Position numbers and translations under genes: made by a program
Origin: an uncultured Lachnospiraceae bacterium
GTDB taxonomy: Bacteria > Bacillota > Clostridia > Lachnospirales > Lachnospiraceae
Assembly: GCA_910578335.1 (NCBI GenBank)
Contig: CAJTPU010000007.1
Coordinates: forward strand, 15,705-79,704
Direction: 5' to 3'
DNA length: 64,000 nucleotides
Part shown: one piece after another, positions 15,969 through 24,945 of the stretch
Layout: every line of letters begins with the position of its first letter
Position numbering within the stretch: the stretch's first letter is position 1
The notes under the pieces: model-generated
The model's input: only the letters and a program-made list of their open reading frames with translations
What the model was told of the DNA's origin: nothing
Database searches by the model: none

Positions 15969-16010
15969 AAAGCAAAGGCACAATGTGGGGATACATTGTA
16001 CCTTTGCTTT
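15969..16010 (+). terminator. terminator-like hairpin in the purine operon leader
   Basis: AAAGCAAAGGCACAATGT (15969-15986) pairs with ACATTGTACCTTTGCTTT (15993-16010): an 18-bp stem with a single mismatch and a 6-base loop, followed by TCTT. It ends 24 bases before the first gene of the operon. It could stop read-through from upstream or act as an attenuator. No purine-riboswitch core is visible upstream. Confidence 0.6.
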
Positions 16011-16034
16011 TCTTACGCGGAATGAGAGGAAATC

Positions 16035-16604
16035 ATGGATAAATATTATGAGTTGAGAGTATGCGGGCTCACAAGAAAGCTTCCTTTTGTGGATATGGCG
16101 GATGGGACGGCGTACGCCAGTTTTGTGGTTATCAGCGATACGGAGTTGATTGAAAAGGCGGGCGGGGCGCTTGCCGGGAAAGCAAACGGTGCGGATATTG
16201 TGCTTACCATCGAAGCAAAAGGGATTGCCCTTGCCTATGAAATATCGAGGCGGCTTTCCATGCAGGAATTTGTGGTAGTCAGAAAGAGCGTCAAGCCCTA
16301 TATCAAGGAGTATTTAAAGGACAGTGTCCATTCCATCACCACCGACGGGGAGCAGCAGATTTTTCTGGACGGGACGGATGCGGACAAGCTGCGCGGAAAG
16401 CGGGTCGCCATTGTGGATGACGTGATTTCCAAGGGCGAATCACTGGCGGCGGCGGAGAGGCTGGTCGCGGCGGCAGGCGGCGAGGTCTGTGCAAAGCTTG
16501 CCATACTGGCGGAAGGAAAGGCGGCGGAAAGAAGCGATATTACCTATCTGGAAAAACTGCCGCTGTTTCAAAAAGGAGGCGGCGGATATGAAATACTTGC
16601 TTAG
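16035..16604 (+). CDS. phosphoribosyltransferase-family protein (purine salvage)
   Basis: This 189-residue type I phosphoribosyltransferase-fold protein has the PRPP-binding strand-loop VAIVDDVISKGES (about residues 122-134) and an upstream EAKGIALAYEISRR segment typical of the Apt/Xpt/PurR group. It probably joins a purine base to PRPP, or senses PRPP. The loop SKGES replaces the usual TGGT-like sequence, so the specificity is uncertain. GAGAGGA precedes the start. The gene overlaps adenine deaminase by 17 bases and precedes a purine permease, which supports a role in purine salvage. Confidence 0.8.
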   Translation: MDKYYELRVCGLTRKLPFVDMADGTAYASFVVISDTELIEKAGGALAGKANGADIVLTIEAKGIALAYEISRRLSMQEFVVVRKSVKPYIKEYLKDSVHSITTDGEQQIFLDGTDADKLRGKRVAIVDDVISKGESLAAAERLVAAAGGEVCAKLAILAEGKAAERSDITYLEKLPLFQKGGGGYEILA

Positions 16605-18387
16605 AAACGTAAACCTTCTGGAGGTAGAGCGCGGGGAAATCATAAAAACGGATATCCTGATGGAAAACGGTGTCTTTGCGCGGATAGAGCCGGATATCAA
16701 GCCGGCAGAGATAGAAGACGTCTGCGAGGCGGCAGAGAGGGTGTGCAAAGCGTCAGAACCGGAGGGCAGGGCAGAAGCGTCTGCAGGCGGGGCGGCGTCT
16801 AAAGGCGGCACGCTGGAGGCACAGAAGGTGCAGGAAATTTTCTGCGACGGGCTTTTTGCACTGCCGGGGCTGATTGACGCCCATTCCCATGTGGAGCTGA
16901 GTATGCTTTCCAGCGCGTCCTTTGCGGAGGCGCTGCTGCAAAAGGGCACCACGGCGGCTGTGTTAGATGCGCACGATGCCGTTAATGTACTGGGTGTGCG
17001 CGGCGCGGCATATTTGATGAAAGAAATGGCACATACGCCGCTTACGCCTGTGTGGATGGCTTCGCCCTGTGTGCCCTCCGCGCCGGGATACGAGGACTGC
17101 TTCGGGCAGATAGAGCTTGCGGACATCAGAACCATGATTGAAGAATACGGTATGTACGGCATTGCGGAGGCGATGGATTTTCACCGTGTGATAGAAAGAG
17201 AAGCTTCTCTTGCTGCGATTCTTGCATATGCAAGAAAAAAGGGGCTCTTCATAGACGGTCACGCGCCCTGCGTGCGGGGGGAAGCACTGGACGACTATAT
17301 TGCGGCAGGCGTAAGGACGGACCACGAGAGCGTTACCGTGGAAGAAATGCTGGAAAAATATGAAAAAGGCATGTATGTAATTGTGCGCAGAGGGTCCTTG
17401 CAAGAGCCGGCAAGTGCGAAGGAGCTGCTTGAGAAGGTGGGGGAGACGGAGCGTGTGCTTCTGTCCACTGACGGCTGCATTACCGTGCAGGATATGCTGG
17501 CGCACGGGCATATGAATTACGCTCTCGCCCAGCTTGTAGCGGAAGGCGTGGAGCCCATGCGTGCCGTCAGAATGGCGACGCTCTATCCGGCAAAAGCCTA
17601 CGGCTTATCCCATATGGGTTCCGTGGCGGTGGGAAAAAAGGCGGATTTGCTGCTGGTAAAGGATTTGCGGGATTTTGAAGCAGTCTCCGTGTATGTGGAC
17701 GGTATGCCTCTTTGGCCCGCCTACGAGAGGGAGGCTTTTCCCGAGGAGGTTATCCATTCCCTGCATCACAGAGTTTTTGTAAAGCAGGATATGGAGATAG
17801 CGGTTCCGGAGGGAGCAAAAGAGGTGCAGGCGGTGGTGCTTGCCATTGTGGACGGCACGCTGGAGACCAGAAAAGAAGAAAAAATACTGCGTTCGGAGGC
17901 GGATAAATTATGCCTGCCGGCGGATATCCTATACTGTGCGGTAGCGGACCGCTACAGAAAAGAAGGGAGCGTCGGAACGGGGCTTGTGTGCGGCGCCGGC
18001 GCCTTTCGCGGAGCGGTGGCGGGCTCCATTGCACAGGATACCCAGAATCTGATAGGGCTTGGAAGTGACGGGGAGGATATTTGTCTCGCCATGAACGAGG
18101 TGTTAAAAAGACAGGGCGGCGTTGCCTTTGTGCAGGACGGAGAGGTGAAGGCATTTCTGGCGCTGCCGGTTATGGGCATCCTGAGCCAGAAGCCGGCGGC
18201 GGATTTTGCAGAGGAGGTACAAAACCTGAATCTTTTGCTGAGAGAGGCGGGAATGACGCTGTCAAATCCGCTGCTTACCTTAAGCCTGCAGATACCGCTG
18301 GCAGTTATTCCCGAGCTTGCCATTACGAACAGAGGCTTGCTTGACGTTGCACAAAACAGGTTTATTCCGGTCTGCAGACCGGTTTAG
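16588..18387 (+). CDS. ade: adenine deaminase
   Basis: Metal-dependent amidohydrolase that deaminates adenine to hypoxanthine. The 599 residues carry the family signatures: PGLIDAHSHVELSML (metal-binding HxH), GTTAAVLDAHDAVNVLG, the FIDGHAPCVRG loop, and a C-terminal AdeC-type domain (GLGSDGEDICLAMNEVL). A non-conserved, Ala/Glu-rich insert (EAAERVCKASEPEGRAEASA) occurs near residue 50-75. The ATG at 16588 has AAAAGGAGGC upstream and overlaps the preceding phosphoribosyltransferase. The permease gene follows after 36 bases, so import, deamination and phosphoribosylation form one operon. Confidence 0.92.
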   Translation: MKYLLRNVNLLEVERGEIIKTDILMENGVFARIEPDIKPAEIEDVCEAAERVCKASEPEGRAEASAGGAASKGGTLEAQKVQEIFCDGLFALPGLIDAHSHVELSMLSSASFAEALLQKGTTAAVLDAHDAVNVLGVRGAAYLMKEMAHTPLTPVWMASPCVPSAPGYEDCFGQIELADIRTMIEEYGMYGIAEAMDFHRVIEREASLAAILAYARKKGLFIDGHAPCVRGEALDDYIAAGVRTDHESVTVEEMLEKYEKGMYVIVRRGSLQEPASAKELLEKVGETERVLLSTDGCITVQDMLAHGHMNYALAQLVAEGVEPMRAVRMATLYPAKAYGLSHMGSVAVGKKADLLLVKDLRDFEAVSVYVDGMPLWPAYEREAFPEEVIHSLHHRVFVKQDMEIAVPEGAKEVQAVVLAIVDGTLETRKEEKILRSEADKLCLPADILYCAVADRYRKEGSVGTGLVCGAGAFRGAVAGSIAQDTQNLIGLGSDGEDICLAMNEVLKRQGGVAFVQDGEVKAFLALPVMGILSQKPAADFAEEVQNLNLLLREAGMTLSNPLLTLSLQIPLAVIPELAITNRGLLDVAQNRFIPVCRPV

Positions 18388-18423
18388 ATAGGAAACCAAG
18401 GAAAAAGAGAGGACAAGACAAAA

Positions 18424-19806
18424 ATGGAAAAGTTTTTTAAGCTGAAAGAAAACGGTACCAGCGTCAAAATTGAAGTGATTGCGGGTATCACCACCTTTGT
18501 TACCATGGCGTATATTATCATGGTAAACCCCAACATGCTGGCGACGCCCTTTGAAGGAACTCCCATGCATGACAAAGTAGTAAACGGCGTGTTCTTTGCC
18601 ACTTGTATCGCCGCGTTTATCGGCACCTTCCTGATGGGCGTGCTGGCAAAAATGCCTTTTGCGCAGGCGCCGGGCATGGGTATGAATGCGTTTTTCACTT
18701 ATACGGTTATGCTGGGAATGGGCTACTCCTATCAGGCGGCGCTGGCGATGGTGTTTATCTCGGGTATGCTCTTTATCTTCATTACCCTCTGCTCTTTTAG
18801 GGAAAAGGTGGTAATGGCAATTCCCAAAAATATCAAAGTCGCCATATCGGTGGGTATCGGGTTGTTTTTAGCCTTTATCGGCTTCCAGAATGCGGGGCTT
18901 GTGGTGCTGAATCAGGATACCATGGTTTCCATGGTGGACTTTTCCACCTACGCAGAGAATCCGCAGGCATGCTTTGGCGCGATTCTTGCCTTCCTTGGCG
19001 TCATCCTGACGACGGTGCTCTACAAAAAGAAGGTGACGGGCTCCATCCTAATCAGTATTTTTGTCATTACGATTCTGGGTATTTTTACCGGCAACACGGT
19101 GTTTGAAGGCTTTTCCTTCAATTTTGGCGCACAGGCGAAGGATTTTGCAGAGGTTTCTCTTTTTGCCTGCTTTGCCGGTTTCCGCGAGCTGTTTACGGGC
19201 AGCAGCATTGGACAGGCGGTTTTAACGCTGATTATGTTGATTATCACCTTCTCCATGGTGGATATGTTTGACACTCTGGGAACCTTGATTGGTACGGCGA
19301 AATCTGCCAATATGCTGGATAAGGACGGCAACATTCCCAACGGCAAAAAGAGCCTTTTATGCGACGCCATTGCGACAGTGGGCGGCGCCATGGTGGGTTC
19401 CTCGACCGTTACTACTTATGGAGAGTGCATTGCCGGCATCAGCGTAGGCGGACGCACCGGGCTGACTTCTGTTGTGACGGCAGTGTTATTCCTCTTTGCG
19501 CTTGTATTTGCGCCTTTTGTGGGAGTCGTACCGAGCTGCGCAACTGCGCCGGCTCTGATTTTTATCGGCGGTCTGCTGCTGGGTGCCATCAAGGACATGG
19601 AATTTGACGATATGAGCGAGGCGATTCCCGCATATCTCACTCTGATTATGATGCCGCTTACCTACTCCATTGCCAACGGCATTGCCATCGGTCTGATTTC
19701 TTATACTTTGATTAAATTATTTACAGGTAAAGTAAAAGAGTTGAATGTACTGACGGTGATACTGTCCGTGTTGTTTATTATCAGGTACGCGATGATTTCC
19801 CTGTAA
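18424..19806 (+). CDS. NCS2-family purine permease (AzgA/PbuG-like)
   Basis: This 460-residue protein has about 12-14 hydrophobic segments. The AzgA-type signature FAQAPGMGMNAFFTYTVMLG lies near residue 80 and the conserved DMFDTLGTLIGTA in the second half. Proteins of this branch import adenine, hypoxanthine or guanine with protons. Context with adenine deaminase suggests adenine or hypoxanthine as substrate. GAGAGGA lies at normal distance from the ATG. It is the last gene of the purine operon and ends before a strong terminator. Confidence 0.9.
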   Translation: MEKFFKLKENGTSVKIEVIAGITTFVTMAYIIMVNPNMLATPFEGTPMHDKVVNGVFFATCIAAFIGTFLMGVLAKMPFAQAPGMGMNAFFTYTVMLGMGYSYQAALAMVFISGMLFIFITLCSFREKVVMAIPKNIKVAISVGIGLFLAFIGFQNAGLVVLNQDTMVSMVDFSTYAENPQACFGAILAFLGVILTTVLYKKKVTGSILISIFVITILGIFTGNTVFEGFSFNFGAQAKDFAEVSLFACFAGFRELFTGSSIGQAVLTLIMLIITFSMVDMFDTLGTLIGTAKSANMLDKDGNIPNGKKSLLCDAIATVGGAMVGSSTVTTYGECIAGISVGGRTGLTSVVTAVLFLFALVFAPFVGVVPSCATAPALIFIGGLLLGAIKDMEFDDMSEAIPAYLTLIMMPLTYSIANGIAIGLISYTLIKLFTGKVKELNVLTVILSVLFIIRYAMISL

Positions 19807-19838
19807 TGCAGAAAACGCAGTAAAGAAAGCATCAATAC

Positions 19839-19890
19839 AAAAAGATTCTTGGAAGGACGTCTGTGGACGTTTGGAAAAGAATCTTTTTTT
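19839..19890 (+). terminator. terminator of the purine operon
   Basis: AAAAAGATTCTT (19839-19850) pairs with AAGAATCTTTTT (19877-19888), with an inner ACGTC/GACGT stem, and ends in a T7 run. Confidence 0.9.
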
Positions 19891-19966
19891 GTGTGCGGAA
19901 ACATATTTATCGGAGCAAAAATACCCTGTTTTTCATTTGTACTCCGTGCCTTCCCGAAGTAAATGA

Positions 19967-19978
19967 GAATACGTTTAC
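19967..19978. promoter_or_regulatory. LacI-type operator, site 1
   Basis: GAATACGTTTAC inside TGAGAATACGTTTACTC. It belongs to the TGAGTAAACGnTTAC family found seven times in this window. It lies 150 bases upstream of site 2 and could form a DNA loop with it. The rest of the 380-base gap upstream of the ABC operon is AT-rich and otherwise empty. Confidence 0.5.
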
Positions 19979-20083
19979 TCTTATAAATGTGAAAAAAGTA
20001 TGAAAAGAATACATAATCAACTAATTAATTAACAAAAATTAACTAAAAAAATTGTGCAAAGTGTTTAAAACGCAAAAAATATA

Positions 20084-20112
20084 TTGACTTTTGATGTGCA
20101 GAATGTTATTTT
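20084..20112 (+). promoter_or_regulatory. promoter of the first sugar ABC operon
   Basis: TTGACT (20084-20089), 17 bp, TATTTT (20107-20112). The operator at 20121-20132 follows directly, over the expected transcript start. Confidence 0.5.
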
Positions 20113-20120
20113 TGCATTAA

Positions 20121-20132
20121 GAAAACGTTTAC
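20121..20132. promoter_or_regulatory. LacI-type operator, site 2
   Basis: GAAAACGTTTAC with its centre 14 bases downstream of the -10 box, the position expected for repression at the transcript start. Confidence 0.65.
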
Positions 20133-20186
20133 CCAATCCGGACAAAAATTTTTTTAAGCAGGTGCAATATGTTAGAAAGGAAAAGT

Positions 20187-23120
20187 ATGAAAAGAAATCG
20201 TTTGATTGCATGGATTATGATAGGGGCTTTGACGACCGGTATGACGGGCTGCGGCGCTGCAAAAGATGCCGGCGTTGCATCAAGCCTGCAAATGCAGGAT
20301 TGGGAAAGGGGCACGCAGCCGGCGCTATATACGGATTATGAAGTTTATCTTTCCACAGCAGGTACGGCAGGGGAAGCCTCCGCCGTGCTTGAGATAGCAG
20401 CGGCTGATTTTGTGTCTGAGGAAGAATCCGGCGCCTATTTGTCCTCTTATATGGGAGAGGACGGCTGTCTGTACTGGGATACGGCAGGCGGCAGCGTTAC
20501 GTGGGAATTCGATGTGGCGGAGGAGGGGCTTTATAACCTTGCGCTTACATATTGCGGTATTTCGGGAAAGAACTATGATATTGTACTGGACGTGCTGCTG
20601 GACGGCGAAATTCCTTTTGAAAACGCAAAAAATGTAAGCTTGCGCAGGTTGTTTCTGGATGAAACCTATTTTGGAATGGCGGATAATGCCTTTGCAAAAG
20701 ACGCAAGGGGCGGCGATGTCAGACCTGCTCTGATGGAGCAGTACGAATGGCAGACGGAATGGCTTACGGATTCTGCAACGGTATATCCGGGTCCTTTGCA
20801 GTTTTATCTTACAGAGGGGCGGCATACAGTCACCCTTATGTTGAAAGAGGAAAGTGTGGCGCTTAAAGCATTGCACTTTGGGCATGCGGATAAAGCGGCG
20901 GCTTATGAGGAGGTGCTGCAGGGATGGATGGCGGAAGGCGCTGCGGACAGCAGCGGATACTATGCGGAGTACGAGGCAGAGAAGAGTTATTTAAAAAACG
21001 ACATTACTCTTTTTGCTACCTATGATACGGCGAATGTCCACGTGACGCCCTCCAGTGCGAGCGCAGTATATTACAATACCATCGGTAAGAACACCTGGAA
21101 GGAAGTGGGACAGGAAATTACATGGGAGTTTGAAGTGCCGCAGGATGGTTTTTATTACATTGCCTTCAAGGTAAAGCAGAATGAAAAAAGCAATGCTTAC
21201 TCTGTCAGGGAGGTAAGTATTGACGGTTCCGTCCTTTGTGAGGAGATGGCAGGACAGAAATTTCCCTACCAGTCAGGCTGGTATGTGAAGGAACTTACGG
21301 CGGATGGGGAGCCGATAAAGATATATCTGACGGCGGGGCGTCATGTGCTGGGTATGAAAGCGGACATGGACGAAGAGCTGGCGGAGGTGCTGCGGGGCGT
21401 GGAAGCGGTGACAAAGGAGCTTCAGCACTGGTACAGGGAAATTATCAAGGTCACCGGATTTAATGCGGATGACACCAGAATCACCATTGATTTAAACCGT
21501 GATTTTGATTTGGAAAAGAACATTCCGGGACTGCTGGAAGGACTGCAGGACTGCAAGGAAAGACTGGAATATTATTATAGCGTTTTAGAGGGCATGGAGG
21601 GGCTTTCCGGCGCAGGCGCTTCCACACTGAAAGAGATGGCGGAGACGCTTAAGGATTTTCTGAAGAGACCGGGAAAAATAGCAAAGCGGATTGAAACCTT
21701 CAGGAGCAATATCAGCAATCTTGCCACATGGAGGATTGACATGCAGGCGCAGCCGCTTACCATGGATAAGTTTATGGTATATTCGCCCGATATGGATAAG
21801 CCTAAGGTGGGAGGCGGAGCGTGGAAGCAGCTTGTTTACCGCTTTTCCATGTTTCTCAATTCTTTTGCCGGCGAGACAAATGCCATTTCGGGAAGCGGAG
21901 CGGAAGCGGGTGGCGATAAGAAGCTGCGCATCTGGATTAGCACGGCGGATATCACGACCACGGGAGCGTCCTCCGGCAGAGACCAGGCAATCCTTTTGAA
22001 GAAACTGATAGACGAGTCCTTTTCCGTACAGACCGGAGTTCCTGTGGAGGTGAGTCTTGTAAGCGGCTCCGACACACTGGTTCAGGCGGTGCTTGCAGGC
22101 GAGGGACCGGATGTGGCGCTGTTTACCTCAGTGGATACGCCTGTCAATCTGGCAATGAGGGGTGCGCTGTTAGACTTGAGCAGGTATGACGATTTTGAGG
22201 AGGTAATTGGACAGTTTACTCCAAGTGCGGTGACGCCTTTCTGGTATAAGGATGGCTGCTATGCCTTTCCGGAGACGCAGAATTTTAACGTCCTGTTCTA
22301 CCGCACGGATATCTATGAAGAGCTTGGGCTTTGCCCGCCTGCCACATGGGATGAATTTTATGAGCAGGTGATTCTTCTGGCAAATGAAAATTATATGGTA
22401 GGCGTGCCGCAGAACCAGAATATTTTTGAGACCTTTTTGTATCAGCAGGGAGGGCACTTTTACAGCGGGGATATGAGCAGCTCCATGTTTCACACGGGCG
22501 AGGCGCTGTCAGCCTTTGACGGTTGGACGGGTTTATATACCAAATACAGTCTTTCTCTTGTATTTGACTTTTTCAACCGGTTCAGAAGCGGAGAGATGGC
22601 GCTGGCGATTGAGCCCTACAATCAGGTGAATTATCTGTATTCTGCGGCGCCGGAGCTGAACGGTTTGTGGGATATTGCGGTGATGCCGGGGACTCCCTGT
22701 GAAGATGGCATCAATTATGTGGAAACTTCAACCTCCACCGGGGCGATTGCGTTGGCGGATACGGCGTACCCCGACGAAGCCTATGCATTTTTAAAATGGT
22801 GGGTGAGCGCGGAAACACAGAGTGATTTCGGCGTGCAGGTAGAGCAGACGCTCGGTGTAGCGGCGCGGTACGGGACAGCCAATCTGGCGGCATTTGAAAA
22901 TCTTCCGTGGAACAGCGCGCAGGCGGAGGTCATCCGCAGACAGCGAGAGAATACGGTAGCGGTGGAGCAGATTCCGGGAAGCTATTATATCGCCCGCAAT
23001 CTGGCGTTCGCCTTCAGGGGCGTTGTGTACGGCAACAGCAACCTGCGGGAAACGCTGTACAAATACAATATTGAAATCAATAAGGAACTGCAGCGCAAGC
23101 AGAAGGAATTTAACTATTAA
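20187..23120 (+). CDS. sugar ABC transporter substrate-binding lipoprotein with long N-terminal extension
   Basis: This 977-residue exported lipoprotein (lipobox TGMTGC) is about twice the normal length. Residues about 420-977 match a family-1 extracellular solute-binding protein: LRIWISTADITTT, AGEGPDVALFTSVDTPVNLA, FPETQNFNVLFYRTDIYEEL, and a C-terminal AYAFLKWWVSAETQSDFG. The N-terminal half carries two beta-sandwich-like modules (about 60-240 and 255-390) with the pattern YEAEKSYLKND...ITWEFEVPQDGFYYIAFKV, resembling carbohydrate-binding domains. A helical linker joins the parts. The start at 20187 has AGAAAGGA upstream; an ATG at 20169 lacks one. It precedes two permease genes and is controlled by a LacI-type operator. 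The ligand is probably a complex glycan, an inference. Confidence 0.88.
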   Translation: MKRNRLIAWIMIGALTTGMTGCGAAKDAGVASSLQMQDWERGTQPALYTDYEVYLSTAGTAGEASAVLEIAAADFVSEEESGAYLSSYMGEDGCLYWDTAGGSVTWEFDVAEEGLYNLALTYCGISGKNYDIVLDVLLDGEIPFENAKNVSLRRLFLDETYFGMADNAFAKDARGGDVRPALMEQYEWQTEWLTDSATVYPGPLQFYLTEGRHTVTLMLKEESVALKALHFGHADKAAAYEEVLQGWMAEGAADSSGYYAEYEAEKSYLKNDITLFATYDTANVHVTPSSASAVYYNTIGKNTWKEVGQEITWEFEVPQDGFYYIAFKVKQNEKSNAYSVREVSIDGSVLCEEMAGQKFPYQSGWYVKELTADGEPIKIYLTAGRHVLGMKADMDEELAEVLRGVEAVTKELQHWYREIIKVTGFNADDTRITIDLNRDFDLEKNIPGLLEGLQDCKERLEYYYSVLEGMEGLSGAGASTLKEMAETLKDFLKRPGKIAKRIETFRSNISNLATWRIDMQAQPLTMDKFMVYSPDMDKPKVGGGAWKQLVYRFSMFLNSFAGETNAISGSGAEAGGDKKLRIWISTADITTTGASSGRDQAILLKKLIDESFSVQTGVPVEVSLVSGSDTLVQAVLAGEGPDVALFTSVDTPVNLAMRGALLDLSRYDDFEEVIGQFTPSAVTPFWYKDGCYAFPETQNFNVLFYRTDIYEELGLCPPATWDEFYEQVILLANENYMVGVPQNQNIFETFLYQQGGHFYSGDMSSSMFHTGEALSAFDGWTGLYTKYSLSLVFDFFNRFRSGEMALAIEPYNQVNYLYSAAPELNGLWDIAVMPGTPCEDGINYVETSTSTGAIALADTAYPDEAYAFLKWWVSAETQSDFGVQVEQTLGVAARYGTANLAAFENLPWNSAQAEVIRRQRENTVAVEQIPGSYYIARNLAFAFRGVVYGNSNLRETLYKYNIEINKELQRKQKEFNY

Positions 23121-23142
23121 GACAGAGAGGCAGCGGGTATCT

Positions 23143-24054
23143 ATGAGCGGAAAAAAAACAAAAAAAGGCAGCATAAGAAAATGGTTTCGGTCACAGGGCT
23201 CCAGCCTGATATTTCTGGCGCCTTTTACGATTCTGTTTGTCTTGTTTACCATCTTGCCGATTGCGGCAGCAATCGTGCTGAGCTTTACGTATTTTAATAT
23301 GCTGAGCGCGCCTACGTTTGTCGGCTTTGACAATTATATCAGAATGTTTTTTGACGACGACGTGTTTCTGATTGCGTTAAAGAATACTGCCATTTTCGCC
23401 ATGATAACGGGTCCTATCAGCTATATCCTGAGTTTTATGGTGGCGTGGCTGATTAATGAGTTCAATCGTTTTGTGAGAACCGTGCTGACGCTGGTATTCT
23501 ATCTGCCGTCATTGGCGGGCAACGTATATTTTGTCTGGACTTACATTTTTTCCGGCGACAGCTACGGTCTGCTCAATAATCTGCTGACAAAGTTCGGCAT
23601 TACGGACGACGCTATACAGTGGCTGACGGATACGAAATACATGATGGTAGTGGTGATTGTGGTAATTCTGTGGCTGTCTTTGGGAACGGGCTTTTTATCC
23701 TTTGTAGCAGGTTTGCAGTCCATGGACAGGGAGCTTTTTGAGGCGGCGGCAATCGACGGTGTAAAAAACCGGTTTGCGGAGCTTTGGTACGTAACGCTTC
23801 CCCAGATGGGCCCTCAGCTTCTGTTTGGCGCAGTTATGCAGATATCGACCTCTTTTGCGGTCGGCTACGAATGCATGAACCTGACGGGCTTTCCCAGCAC
23901 AGATTATGCGACGCATACGATGGTGCTTCACATACTGGACTTTGGACAGGTCAGGTTTGAGATGGGCTATGCCTGCGCGGTAGCGGTATTCTTGTTTGCC
24001 ATGATGCTCATCATGTGGAAAGCAGTCAACAAGCTTTTGTCAAAGTGGTCGTAA
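23143..24054 (+). CDS. sugar ABC transporter permease (CUT1, MalF-like)
   Basis: This 303-residue integral membrane protein has six hydrophobic segments and the EAA loop that contacts the ATPase (FEAAAIDGVKNRFAELWYVTL, near residue 205). It imports sugar delivered by the preceding binding protein. The ATG at 23143 fits the MSGKKTKKGS start; the open frame upstream overlaps the binding-protein gene. It lies 22 bases after that gene and 18 before the partner permease. No ATP-binding subunit is encoded in the operon. Confidence 0.9.
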   Translation: MSGKKTKKGSIRKWFRSQGSSLIFLAPFTILFVLFTILPIAAAIVLSFTYFNMLSAPTFVGFDNYIRMFFDDDVFLIALKNTAIFAMITGPISYILSFMVAWLINEFNRFVRTVLTLVFYLPSLAGNVYFVWTYIFSGDSYGLLNNLLTKFGITDDAIQWLTDTKYMMVVVIVVILWLSLGTGFLSFVAGLQSMDRELFEAAAIDGVKNRFAELWYVTLPQMGPQLLFGAVMQISTSFAVGYECMNLTGFPSTDYATHTMVLHILDFGQVRFEMGYACAVAVFLFAMMLIMWKAVNKLLSKWS

Positions 24055-24072
24055 GGAAAGGGGCAGACACAA

Positions 24073-24939
24073 ATGAAAAGAATTCGGAGAAGTAAAAGAA
24101 AAACCCTGAGCCGTTCCAAGGCAGGTACATTTTTCATATTTGCGTTTCTCGCCGTGGCGGGCGCGTTTATGCTGCTTCCCATCATTTATGTGTTGGTGAC
24201 GGCGTTTAAGCCCTTGAACGAAATACTGGCGTATCCGCCAAAGTTTTTTGTCAGGAATCCCACATGGGCAAATTTCAGCGATTTGATAGAGATTACGCAG
24301 GAAACGTGGATTCCCTTTGAGCGTTCGTTGTTTAACAGCCTGTTTATTGCGGTGGCGGGCACGGCGGCATATATCATCATTGCTTCCATGGCGGCGTATC
24401 CTCTGGCGAAGAATAAGAGCCGGTACATAGGCGTCTACTATCAGATTGTGGTGCTGGCAATCCTGTTTCGCCCGGAGGTGACGAGGACGCCTTTGTACAT
24501 CATCATCAGCAAGCTGGGTCTTATCAATACCTACTGGTCCCTGATTTTGCCGGTTATGGCGGGAAGCTTTGGCGTTTTCCTGATGCGGCAGTTTATGATT
24601 ACGGTGCCAAATGAGATGCTGGAGGCGGCGCGGGTGGATGGCGCCAGTGATTTTGTCTGCTTCTGGAAGCTTATTATGCCGCTGGTGCGCCCCGCGTGGA
24701 TGACGTTGACGATTTTCACCTTTAAGGACCTTTGGAATACGGGAGAATCACAGTATATCTATGAAGAAGCGCTGAAAACCTTGACGGCGGTTATGCAGTC
24801 CATCTCCTCGGCGGGCATTGCGAGAGCCGGAGCGGGCGCGGCGGTGGCGCTAATTATGATGATACCGCCTGTGACTGTCTTTGTTATTTCACAGTCCTCA
24901 GTAATGGAAACCATGTCCCAGACCGGTATCAAAGGCTAG
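24073..24939 (+). CDS. sugar ABC transporter permease (CUT1, MalG-like)
   Basis: Partner permease of 288 residues with six membrane segments and the EAA loop LEAARVDGASDFVCFWKLIM. PLVRPAWMTLTIFTFKDLWN is the usual sequence after the loop. The basic N-terminus (MKRIRRSKRKTLSRSK) is cytoplasmic. AAGGAAAGG precedes the ATG. With the gene before it, it forms the heterodimeric channel, presumably energised by a shared MsmX/MsmK-type ATPase encoded elsewhere, since none is found here. Confidence 0.9.
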   Translation: MKRIRRSKRKTLSRSKAGTFFIFAFLAVAGAFMLLPIIYVLVTAFKPLNEILAYPPKFFVRNPTWANFSDLIEITQETWIPFERSLFNSLFIAVAGTAAYIIIASMAAYPLAKNKSRYIGVYYQIVVLAILFRPEVTRTPLYIIISKLGLINTYWSLILPVMAGSFGVFLMRQFMITVPNEMLEAARVDGASDFVCFWKLIMPLVRPAWMTLTIFTFKDLWNTGESQYIYEEALKTLTAVMQSISSAGIARAGAGAAVALIMMIPPVTVFVISQSSVMETMSQTGIKG

Positions 24940-24945
24940 GAAATT

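Noticed and set aside
15876..16034. Purine riboswitch before the purine-salvage operon
   Set aside because: The conserved purine-aptamer core sequences are absent and the space before the hairpin is too short from the only visible -10 box.
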